Shown in pieces: positions 6,942 through 12,797 of a stretch of DNA of 12,797 bases (its first letter is position 1; each line of letters begins with the position of its first letter). Origin of the DNA: Brevundimonas sp. (lineage in GTDB: Bacteria; Pseudomonadota; Alphaproteobacteria; Caulobacterales; Caulobacteraceae); assembly GCA_015234495.1 (NCBI GenBank), contig JADGMZ010000119.1, positions 1 through 12,797 of the forward strand, in the 5' to 3' direction. A program made the translations under genes and the position numbers. The notes beneath the pieces are model-generated. The model was not told the origin of the DNA. It saw only the letters and a program-made list of their open reading frames with translations, and did not search any database.

Positions 6942-7652
6942 ATGCCCGTCCAGCCCCGCCGCGCCGCCCTGACCGACTCCGCGACCGAGACCGTCCGCCT
7001 TTCGGGGGTGGGCTTCGGCTATGCGGACGGCCCGGACGTGCTGCGGGACGTTAACCTCATCCTGCCAGCGGGCTCTTTCCACTTCCTTACCGGTCCCTCG
7101 GGGGCGGGGAAGTCGACCTTGCTGGCCCTGCTGACCCTGGCGCGGCGACCGACGAGGGGCGAACTGGTCCTGTTCGGCGAGGACGCGGGCCGATCGCCGC
7201 GGTCCGCCCTGCCCGGCTTTCGCCGGCGCATGGGCGCAGTGTTCCAGGATTTCCGGCTGCTGGACCACCTGTCGGCCTTCGACAACGTCGCCCTGCCGCT
7301 GCGGCTGGCGGGCGTGAAGCGCGACAGCTACGCCGCCGACGTGTCGGAGATGCTGGACTGGGTCGGGCTGGGCGAGCGCATGGACGACCGGCCGCCGACC
7401 CTGTCGGGCGGCGAGAAGCAGCGGCTGGCCATCGCCCGGGCGGTGGTGACGCGGCCCGAGCTGATCATAGCCGACGAGCCGACCGGCAATGTCGACGCAG
7501 CCATGGCCGAGCGGCTGCTGAAGCTGTTCCAATCGCTGAATCGGCTGGGCACGACGGTGCTGATCGCCACCCACGACGCGACGCTGGCGGAGGCCTCGGG
7601 GGCCCCGGTGCTGCAGCTCGAGGGCGGCCGCATCCGCGGGGGCGGGGCGTGA
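6942..7652 (+). CDS. ftsE: Cell division ATP-binding protein FtsE
   Basis: FtsE is the ABC ATPase that pairs with FtsX at the division site, coupling cytoplasmic ATP hydrolysis to control of periplasmic peptidoglycan hydrolases. The 236-residue product has Walker A GPSGAGKS at 51-58, the Q-loop FQDFRLL with Q102, the ABC signature LSGGE at 154-158, Walker B LIIADEPTG with E179, and the H-loop ATHD with H211. From the ATG at 6942 it carries an extra 16-17 residues before the usual FtsE start (VRLSGVGFGYADG). No ribosome-binding site precedes this ATG, so either the message is leaderless or translation starts lower; a hairpin lies just upstream. Its TGA overlaps the ftsX GTG (GTGA). It heads a tight four-gene cluster. 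Confidence 0.95.
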   Translation: MPVQPRRAALTDSATETVRLSGVGFGYADGPDVLRDVNLILPAGSFHFLTGPSGAGKSTLLALLTLARRPTRGELVLFGEDAGRSPRSALPGFRRRMGAVFQDFRLLDHLSAFDNVALPLRLAGVKRDSYAADVSEMLDWVGLGERMDDRPPTLSGGEKQRLAIARAVVTRPELIIADEPTGNVDAAMAERLLKLFQSLNRLGTTVLIATHDATLAEASGAPVLQLEGGRIRGGGA

Positions 7653-8530
7653 TCGCGCGGCTGACGCGGCTGCGGGCGTCCATCCTGCCGCGCGACGGCG
7701 GCGGCGAGCCGTGGCTGGCGGCGGTGATCGCCGTGCTGTGCTTCCTGGCCTGCCTGTCGGCGGTAGGCGCCATGTCGGCCGACCGGGCGGCGCACGGCTG
7801 GGCCCGGCAGCTGCGCAGCGAGGCGACGGTGCAGGTGCGGCCGCGGGTCGACGAGACCGGCGCCGAGGCGGCGGCGCGGGCCGCGCAGACGCTGGCCGGG
7901 ATCGACGGGGTCGAGGAGGCCGAGGCCATGGACCGCGAGACGGCCGAGGCGCTGCTGCGTCCGTGGGTCGGGGACGCGGTGCTGCCCGACCTGCCCCTGC
8001 CGCATCTGGTCACCGTGCGCCTGGACCGCGAGGCGCCGGCCAGCGCGGTCAGCCTGAGCCGCGCCCTGGCCGAGGCGGGGGTGGACGCGTCCGTGGACGA
8101 CCACAGCCTGTGGCGCAGCGAGGTGGAGCGGTCGGCGGCCCTGATCACCGCCCTCGCCGTGGCCGCCTTCCTGCTGACCGCCGGGGGCGCGGGCGCGGCC
8201 ATCGTCTACGCCACCCAGGCGGGGATGGCGGCCCAGCGGGGGGTGATCGAAACGCTGAGCCTGAACGGGGCCGCGGACGGTCGCATCGCCGGCCTGTACC
8301 AGACTCGTTACGCCCTGCTGGCCGCCGGGGGCGGGGCCGCCGGGGCCGGGGCGGCCATGCTGCTGGTGGCGGGGCTGCGCTTTCTCGGCGGGGCGGACGG
8401 GGTGACGCCGGCCCTGCCGGTGGCGTGGAGCGATGTGCTGATGCTCTCGCCATGCCCGCTGCTGGCGGCTACGGTGGCGCTTGTCGCCGCGCGCATGACG
8501 GCGCTGGCGCGTCTGCGGGGCGGTCGCTAG
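7649..8530 (+). CDS. ftsX: Cell division membrane protein FtsX
   Basis: FtsX is the membrane subunit of the FtsEX complex. The 293-residue product has the expected topology: a membrane segment at about 22-42, a periplasmic domain at about 43-163, and three more segments near 164-188, 221-243 and 263-283. In the family the periplasmic loop binds hydrolase activators such as EnvC-type proteins; the partner in this organism cannot be seen here. The GTG start at 7649 overlaps the ftsE stop by four bases, indicating translational coupling and matched stoichiometry. Sequence identity in this family is low, so the call leans on topology plus adjacency to ftsE. Confidence 0.93.
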   Translation: MIARLTRLRASILPRDGGGEPWLAAVIAVLCFLACLSAVGAMSADRAAHGWARQLRSEATVQVRPRVDETGAEAAARAAQTLAGIDGVEEAEAMDRETAEALLRPWVGDAVLPDLPLPHLVTVRLDREAPASAVSLSRALAEAGVDASVDDHSLWRSEVERSAALITALAVAAFLLTAGGAGAAIVYATQAGMAAQRGVIETLSLNGAADGRIAGLYQTRYALLAAGGGAAGAGAAMLLVAGLRFLGGADGVTPALPVAWSDVLMLSPCPLLAATVALVAARMTALARLRGGR

Positions 8531-8539
8531 ATTAACGCC

Positions 8540-9160
8540 ATGAAGTTTCTGACCTTCGTCGCCATCATCGGGGTGATCTGGCTGGTCGGGCTGTTCGCCT
8601 TCGCCGACCGGGTGCGCGGCTATACGCCCGCGGCCGAGCCAGCGCGCGCCGACGCCATCGTGGCCCTGACCGGCCCCTCGGCCGAGCGGGTCAACGCCGC
8701 CATCCGCCTGCTTGAGCAGGACAAGGGCCAGCGGGTGCTGATCTCGGGCGTCAACCGCGAGGTGCGCCGCCAGGAGCTGCGGGCGCTGACCCCCGGCTCG
8801 AGCAAGCTGTTCAACTGCTGCGTCGACCTCGGCTTCGAGGCCGAGGACACCATCGGCAACGCCCAGGAGATCGCCGCCTGGGCCGACGCCAAGGGCTATG
8901 ACAGCCTGATCGTGGTGACCTCGGACTATCACATGCCGCGCGCCCTGACCGAGATCCGGGCGGCCTCGCCGGGGCTGGAGCTGTCGCCCTATGCGGTGGA
9001 GACGCCGTCGCTGGACAATTCGCGCTGGTGGCGGGCGGCGGTGACGGCGCGGCGGATGACCCTGGAGTACCTGAAATACCTGGCCGCCCTGGGCCGGGCG
9101 CTGGTCGGCGGCGGCGAATATCAACGGCCGGGCGCCGAACCCGTCGGCGAGGCCGCCTGA
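8540..9160 (+). CDS. YdcF/SanA-like DUF218 membrane-anchored protein
   Basis: The 206-residue product has one N-terminal membrane segment (about residues 3-22) and a DUF218 domain. Typical DUF218 blocks are ADAIVALTGPSAERV (about 37-51), RVLISGVN (about 65-72), the TIGNAQEI segment (about 103-110) and IVVTSDYHMPRA (about 123-134). E. coli relatives are YdcF and SanA, envelope proteins of poorly defined function; SanA has been linked to envelope barrier strength. No reaction can be assigned. A pair of cysteines (FNCC, about 91-94) is notable. The ATG lies 9 bases after the ftsX stop with only a weak ribosome-binding site, and plsC starts one base after its stop, so it belongs to the ftsEX-plsC transcription unit. 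Confidence 0.85.
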   Translation: MKFLTFVAIIGVIWLVGLFAFADRVRGYTPAAEPARADAIVALTGPSAERVNAAIRLLEQDKGQRVLISGVNREVRRQELRALTPGSSKLFNCCVDLGFEAEDTIGNAQEIAAWADAKGYDSLIVVTSDYHMPRALTEIRAASPGLELSPYAVETPSLDNSRWWRAAVTARRMTLEYLKYLAALGRALVGGGEYQRPGAEPVGEAA

Positions 9161-9161
9161 A

Positions 9162-9896
9162 GTGACCACCCTGCGTTCGCTCGTCTTCGTGCTGTGGCTG
9201 TACCTGTCGATGGCCCTGTTCGCCGTCGGCCTGTCGCCGGCGCTGTTGCTGCCGCACCGGTCGGCGATGACGGTGATCCGCTGGTGGGCCAGGTTCGTGC
9301 TGTTCGGCCTGCGCTGGATCGCCGGGGTGAAGGTCGAGTTCCGCGGGCTGGAGCACCGGCCGACCGGGGCCGCCCTGATCGCCGGCAAGCACCAGAGCAT
9401 GCTGGACGTGATCGCGCCCTTCGCCATCCTTCCCGACAACTGTTTCATCATGAAGAAGGAGCTGCGGCCCCTGCCCTTCTTCGGCTGGTTCGCATGGAAG
9501 ACGGGGATGATCGCGGTCGACCGGTCGGCGCATTCGAAGGCGCTGAAGGACATGGTCAAGCAGGCGCGGGCGCGGTTCGCCGACGGGCGGCAGATCCTGA
9601 TCTTCCCGGAGGGGACGCGGGCGGAGATCGGAGCGCCGGCGGACTACAAGCCGGGGATTGCGGCGCTGTACCGGGATCTGGAGTGTCCGTGCACGCCGAT
9701 GGCCACCAACTCGGGCGCGCACTGGCCGGCGCACGGGTTCCGGCGGCTGCCGGGGACGGTGGTGTATGAGTTTCTGCCGGCCATTCCGGCGGGTCTGAAG
9801 CGGGCGGCGTTCATGAGCCAGCTGGAAGAGCGGATCGAGGGGGCGTCGAACGGGCTCCTGACGGCGGAAATCCCGCCCACCTTGTCCCAAAACTAG
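9162..9896 (+). CDS. plsC: 1-acyl-sn-glycerol-3-phosphate acyltransferase
   Basis: PlsC adds the second acyl chain to lysophosphatidic acid, giving phosphatidic acid, at the cytoplasmic face of the inner membrane. The 244-residue product has an N-terminal membrane segment (about 7-30) and the four acyltransferase blocks: HQSMLD at 77-82 (the HX4D catalytic motif), KKELRPLPFFGW at 98-109, FPEGTR at 148-153, and the PCTPMATNSG block near 176-185. The GTG at 9162 is one base after the previous stop (TGA-A-GTG), so coupling is likely; the gene preceding it contributes GGCGAGG as a possible ribosome-binding site. Its TAG stop shares CTAG with the stop of the convergent pdeM gene, leaving no room for a terminator between them. 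Confidence 0.93.
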   Translation: MTTLRSLVFVLWLYLSMALFAVGLSPALLLPHRSAMTVIRWWARFVLFGLRWIAGVKVEFRGLEHRPTGAALIAGKHQSMLDVIAPFAILPDNCFIMKKELRPLPFFGWFAWKTGMIAVDRSAHSKALKDMVKQARARFADGRQILIFPEGTRAEIGAPADYKPGIAALYRDLECPCTPMATNSGAHWPAHGFRRLPGTVVYEFLPAIPAGLKRAAFMSQLEERIEGASNGLLTAEIPPTLSQN

Positions 9897-10624
9897 CGCA
9901 GCGTCTCCCACGCCAGCGCGTGCACCTTGTCCTTGCCGAGGGCCGCGGCGAGGGGAGGTTCCGCGAACAGGCCGGCGATGGCGGGGTCGCGGACGTCGAG
10001 GCCGCCGGTGAAGGCGCCGAAGGCGGGGAGGACGGCGCGACGGCCGTCGGTGACGAAGGCGGGGCGGCGGACGCCCCGGCCGTGGGCGGCGACGCGGGCG
10101 GCGGGGTGGAGGTGGCCGGCGATCTCGCCGGGCTGGGCGCCGGGTTGCGGCTCGTGGATCAGGCGGAGCGAGCCGATGGAGAGGGTCTCGACCACCTCGC
10201 CCACCAGGTCGTCCATGGCTCCGGCGAGGGCGGCGATGTCATGGTTGCCTTCCAGCCAGACCCAGTCGCGGCCAGCGGCGAGGCGGTCGAGGCGCGCCCT
10301 GTCGTCGGGGGCCATGCGGGCGACGGACTGCGAGTCATGGAAGCTGTCGCCGAGGAGGACGACGGCGGCGGGGTGGAGGGCCTCGATCTCGGCCTCCAGC
10401 CGGTCGAGGGTGGCGCGGCTGTCGTAGGGGGGCAGCATCTGGCCGCGGGCGGCGAAGGCCGAGCCCTTCTCCAGATGCAGGTCGGCGGCGATCAGGGTGC
10501 GGTGATTGAGCACCCACAGGGCGCCCGAGCAGCGCAGCACGCAGGGCTCGCCCTCGATCGAGACGCGCAGGCCGCCGCTGGGGCAGCGGGCGGGGGACAG
10601 GGCCTGGCGGAGGGCGGCGTTCAT
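9893..10624 (-). CDS. pdeM: Ligase-associated DNA repair endonuclease PdeM (metallophosphoesterase)
   Basis: The 243-residue product is a binuclear metallophosphoesterase. Metal-binding blocks are DLH at 48-50, GDSFHD at 92-97, GNHD at 126-129, IH with H157 and GHLHP at 170-174. The spacing and the segments HLEKG and LPAFGAFTGGLD match PdeM/MPE, a manganese-dependent DNA endonuclease encoded beside Lhr-type helicases and ATP-dependent ligases; a Pseudomonas putida relative has been characterised biochemically. The ATG at 10622-10624 has AGGGGCG just upstream and gives the normal length; the frame stays open further upstream only through a palindromic repeat. It lies downstream of the helicase on the same strand, separated by 196 bases containing two inverted repeat elements, so it is probably in the same operon. 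Confidence 0.9.
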   Translation of the reverse strand: MNAALRQALSPARCPSGGLRVSIEGEPCVLRCSGALWVLNHRTLIAADLHLEKGSAFAARGQMLPPYDSRATLDRLEAEIEALHPAAVVLLGDSFHDSQSVARMAPDDRARLDRLAAGRDWVWLEGNHDIAALAGAMDDLVGEVVETLSIGSLRLIHEPQPGAQPGEIAGHLHPAARVAAHGRGVRRPAFVTDGRRAVLPAFGAFTGGLDVRDPAIAGLFAEPPLAAALGKDKVHALAWETLR

Positions 10625-10641
10625 GGGACGCCCCTGAAAAG

Positions 10642-10681
10642 CCCTCCCCCTCGATGGGGGAGGGTTGGGTGGGGGTGAGGG
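10642..10681 (+). repeat. REP-like palindromic element, copy A
   Basis: CCCTCCCCC (10642-10650) and GGGGGAGGG (10656-10664) form a perfect 9-bp stem around TCGAT, followed by a G-rich tail TTGGGTGGGGGTGAGG (10665-10680). Copy B at 10761-10803 has the same loop and tail in opposite orientation. Such GC-rich palindromes with a one-sided tail are the hallmark of REP/BIME-type intergenic repeats. It lies 17 bases upstream of the pdeM ATG, in the helicase-pdeM gap. Confidence 0.75.
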
Positions 10682-10760
10682 CACGAAAACCGACGAGGAG
10701 GCGTGGGAGGGTCCGTCGTAAAGTCCGGCGCCTCATGCGCCAGTCTTGCGAACAGCCAGC

Positions 10761-10803
10761 CTCCACCCCCATCCCCGGCCCTTCCCCCATCGAGGGGGAA
10801 GGG
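10761..10803 (-). repeat. REP-like palindromic element, copy B (inverted relative to A)
   Basis: CCCTTCCCCC (10779-10788) and GGGGGAAGGG (10794-10803) form a perfect 10-bp stem around ATCGA. The adjoining C-rich segment 10761-10778, read on the minus strand, matches the G-rich tail of copy A. The two copies face each other tail to tail about 80 bases apart, as in a BIME. The helicase stop codon lies 17 bases beyond the outer arm. A and B differ at several stem positions in a compensated way, so the hairpin itself appears conserved. Confidence 0.75.
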
Positions 10804-10820
10804 AGAAGCGACCCGGCCTC

Positions 10821-12797
10821 TCATCGAGCGTTCTCCAGTTCGAGGGGCGCGTCGCCCATGACCTCGGCGATCAGGTCTTCCTCGTCGAAGCCGTAAGCGG
10901 AGGCGTCGAGGATCATCTCGGCCGCCTGGCCGCCGCCGACACGCTCGCGGCCGATCTGGACGAGGACGGGGACGCAGAAGGGCGAGGGGCGCTCCAGATG
11001 CACATGGCGGATGTTGCCGTGGATGCGTTCGAGCAGCTGGCCGAGGCGGGCGACGTCGAGCAGGCCGGCGGCGGCGTCGGCGCGGGCGGTCTTGAGCAGC
11101 AGATGGTCGGGCTGGTGGCGGCGGAGCACGTCGTAGATCAGGTCGGTCGAGAAGGTCACCTGCCGGCCGGTCTTCTCGTTCCCCGGCTGGCGTTTCTCGA
11201 TCAAGCCGGAGATCAGGGCGCAATTGCGGAAACTGCGCTTCATCATGAAGCTCTCATCCAGCCAGGATTCGAGGTCGTCGCCGAGCATGTCGGGCTCGAA
11301 CAGGGCGTCGAGGTCGAGGCCGTCCATCGGCTTGATCGACCAGATGGCGAGGGAATAGTCGGTGACGACGAAGCCGAGCGGGCCGACGCCGAGCCGGTCG
11401 AGGCGGCGGGTCAGCAGCATGCACAGGGTGCCGTGCGCGAGACCGCCGGAGAAGGGGTAGGCGACGAGGAAATGGCGACTGCCGCGCGGGAAGGTCTCGA
11501 TCAGCATGGTTTCGGCGTCGGGAATGGCGGACTTCGCCTCCTGCAGTTCGAGCCATTCCTGAACGTCGGGGGGCAGGACGCGCCAGTGGCCGCGGTCCTC
11601 GATCATGGCGCGGACGCGGTCGGCGAGCGAGCGCGACATGGGGAATTTCGAGCCGCCCCAGGAGGGGATCTTCGGGTCGCTGTGCTGGGCGTGGGTGACC
11701 AGGGCGTCCATGCCGGCGATGGCCTGGAAGGCCCAGACCTGACCGGCGAAGACGAAGGTGTCGCCGGGAACCATGGGCTCGAAATAGCTCTCCTCGGCCT
11801 CGCCGACCTTGCGGCCGCCGATCAGGCGCTGGCCCCGGCGCGAGGCGACCCGGACGTTGAGGGTGGCGGCGGTGACGATGGCGCCGACGTTCATGCGGTG
11901 GCGCTGGGCCGTCTGGGCGTTGCGCACCTTCCATTTGCCGTCGCGTGCGCGGACGATGCGGGCGAAGCGCTCGTAGGTGCGCAGCGCATAGCCGCCGGTG
12001 GCGACGAGGTCGACGACCTCCTCGAACTGCTCCCAGGTCAGGCCGCGATAGGGGCCGCAGGCGACGACCTCGGCGTAGAGCTTCTCCATGGTGAAGGGCT
12101 CGGAGCAGGCCACGCCCATGACGTGCTGGGCCAGGGTGTCGAGGGTGCCGGTGTGGACCGGCTCCCAGTCGAAGGCGTTTTCGGCCACGGCCTCGCGGGC
12201 GGCCTGGCATTCCAGCATCTCGAAGCGGCTGGCCGGGACCATGAGGGCGCGGCTGGGCTCGTCGAGGCGGTGGTTGGCGCGGCCGATGCGCTGGACGAGG
12301 CGGGAGGCGCCTTTCGGAGCGGCCAGCTGGATGACGAGGTCGACATCGCCCCAGTCGATGCCGAGGTCGAGGGTGGAGGTGCAGACCACGGCGCGCAGGT
12401 CGCCCCGCGCCATGGCGGCCTCGACCTTGCGGCGCTGTTCGGCGGCGAGGGAGCCGTGGTGCAGGCCGATGGCCAGGTTGTCGTCGTTGATGGCCCACAG
12501 CTGCTGGAAGACGAACTCGGCCTGCCAGCGGGTGTTGACGAAGATCAGGCTCATGCCCGAGCGGCGCAGGGCGTCGTAGACCTCGGGGATGGCGTGCTGG
12601 CCGGTGTGGCCCGCCCACGGGACCTTGCCCTCGGAGACGAGGACGTCGACCACGGGCGGCGCGCCGGGGTCGCCGCGGACGATGGTGACGGTGGAAGAGG
12701 CGGCCAGCCCCTCCACCGCTTCGCGGTCCCCCTCCCCATCGCTGCGCGACGGGGAGGAAAGGCCCGGAGTCGTTTTTCCTCCCCGTGACGAAGTCAT
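10821..12797 (-). CDS. Ligase-associated Lhr-type DEXH helicase, C-terminal part (5' end outside window)
   Basis: The 658 visible residues cover the second RecA-like domain and the winged-helix/Lhr-core domains of a large superfamily 2 DNA helicase of the ligase-associated damage-response type; full proteins are about 800 residues or more. Visible motifs are SLIFVNTR (motif IV, about 83-90), TSTLDLGIDWGDVDLV (motif V, about 140-155) and QRIGRANHR (motif VI, 169-177, counted from the window edge). Long conserved blocks such as EKTGRQVTFSTDLIYDVLRRH follow. Walker A and the DEXH box are absent because they should lie upstream of 12797. The ATG at the very edge falls inside a palindromic repeat and is unlikely to be the true start. 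Residues 1-29 are encoded by that repeat; homology begins around SSTVTIVRGDPG. It is followed by pdeM on the same strand. Confidence 0.92.
   Translation of the reverse strand: MTSSRGGKTTPGLSSPSRSDGEGDREAVEGLAASSTVTIVRGDPGAPPVVDVLVSEGKVPWAGHTGQHAIPEVYDALRRSGMSLIFVNTRWQAEFVFQQLWAINDDNLAIGLHHGSLAAEQRRKVEAAMARGDLRAVVCTSTLDLGIDWGDVDLVIQLAAPKGASRLVQRIGRANHRLDEPSRALMVPASRFEMLECQAAREAVAENAFDWEPVHTGTLDTLAQHVMGVACSEPFTMEKLYAEVVACGPYRGLTWEQFEEVVDLVATGGYALRTYERFARIVRARDGKWKVRNAQTAQRHRMNVGAIVTAATLNVRVASRRGQRLIGGRKVGEAEESYFEPMVPGDTFVFAGQVWAFQAIAGMDALVTHAQHSDPKIPSWGGSKFPMSRSLADRVRAMIEDRGHWRVLPPDVQEWLELQEAKSAIPDAETMLIETFPRGSRHFLVAYPFSGGLAHGTLCMLLTRRLDRLGVGPLGFVVTDYSLAIWSIKPMDGLDLDALFEPDMLGDDLESWLDESFMMKRSFRNCALISGLIEKRQPGNEKTGRQVTFSTDLIYDVLRRHQPDHLLLKTARADAAAGLLDVARLGQLLERIHGNIRHVHLERPSPFCVPVLVQIGRERVGGGQAAEMILDASAYGFDEEDLIAEVMGDAPLELENAR
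12711..12797. repeat. REP-like palindrome cluster inside the helicase reading frame
   Basis: Three adjoining palindromes are visible. ACCGC/GCGGT (12715-12719/12723-12727) is a small hairpin. CCTCCCC/GGGGAGG (12731-12737/12751-12757) has an inner TCGC/GCGA stem (12739-12742/12746-12749) and a TGC loop. A third, beginning CCTCCCC at 12778-12784 with inner TGAC/GTCA (12786-12789/12793-12796), is cut by the window edge. Similar C-rich palindromes occur at 10642 and 10779. The minus-strand reading frame of the helicase stays open through the whole cluster. Confidence 0.7.

Noticed and set aside
7328..9559. Very long minus-strand open frame across ftsE, ftsX, ydcF-like and plsC
   Set aside because: It runs opposite four recognisable genes in tight order, and its translation has no domain signature.
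10625..10684. N-terminal extension of PdeM through the palindromic repeat
   Set aside because: The added residues are Pro/Ser/Arg-rich repeat translation, whereas the ATG at 10624 has a ribosome-binding site and matches family length.
10642..10803. CRISPR array
   Set aside because: There are only two copies, in inverted orientation and with unequal spacing; this is a palindromic repeat pair and not direct repeats with spacers.
10746..12788. Plus-strand open frame of 680 codons opposite the helicase
   Set aside because: The helicase on the minus strand has extensive conserved motifs; the plus-strand frame is repetitive Ala/Gly/Val/Asp sequence typical of a shadow.

Overview
The window reads as a chromosomal housekeeping region of a high-GC alphaproteobacterium, most likely Caulobacterales and Brevundimonas-like. 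This rests on the strong GC bias, weak or absent Shine-Dalgarno sequences at several starts, GC-rich palindromic intergenic repeats, and the gene neighbourhoods tlpA/argH/small lipoprotein/lysA and zinc-ribbon protein/ftsE/ftsX. The taxon is inferred from family resemblance and not from any search.

Layout from left to right: (1) The 5' end of a lipoprotein gene on the minus strand, probably a PQQ-dependent sugar dehydrogenase, runs off the left edge. (2) A tRNA-Met(CAT) gene follows, with its own sigma70-type promoter. (3) A small secreted protein of unknown function (minus strand) is divergent from a small Ala-rich lipoprotein (plus strand). (4) A TlpA-type thioredoxin (minus strand) is divergent from argH; their start codons may share a CATG. 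argH is followed by a tiny LptM-like lipoprotein and lysA, so Arg and Lys biosynthesis are co-directional. (5) A 537-base gap between the 3' ends of convergent genes carries a foldable stretch, a pair of GANTC sites and an inverted repeat, but no recognisable gene. (6) On the minus strand, a zinc-ribbon membrane protein is translationally coupled to a hypoxanthine-type phosphoribosyltransferase. (7) Divergent from it is the tight cluster ftsE-ftsX-ydcF-like-plsC (cell division ABC complex, envelope DUF218 protein, phospholipid acyltransferase). (8) On the minus strand, running in from the right edge, is a DNA-repair pair: a ligase-associated Lhr-type helicase (5' end outside the window) and the metallophosphoesterase PdeM.

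Most of the window is ordinary core genome, and I see no phage, IS, CRISPR array or defence island. The most unusual signal is a family of GC-rich REP-like palindromes concentrated in the repair operon. Two copies lie in inverted orientation in the helicase-pdeM gap. A further cluster lies at the right edge inside the open reading frame of the helicase, apparently in frame between the two RecA-like halves. Other points worth a look are a hairpin just upstream of ftsE, a hairpin in the tRNA leader, two convergent gene pairs that each end on a shared CTAG, and a possible structured RNA downstream of lysA.
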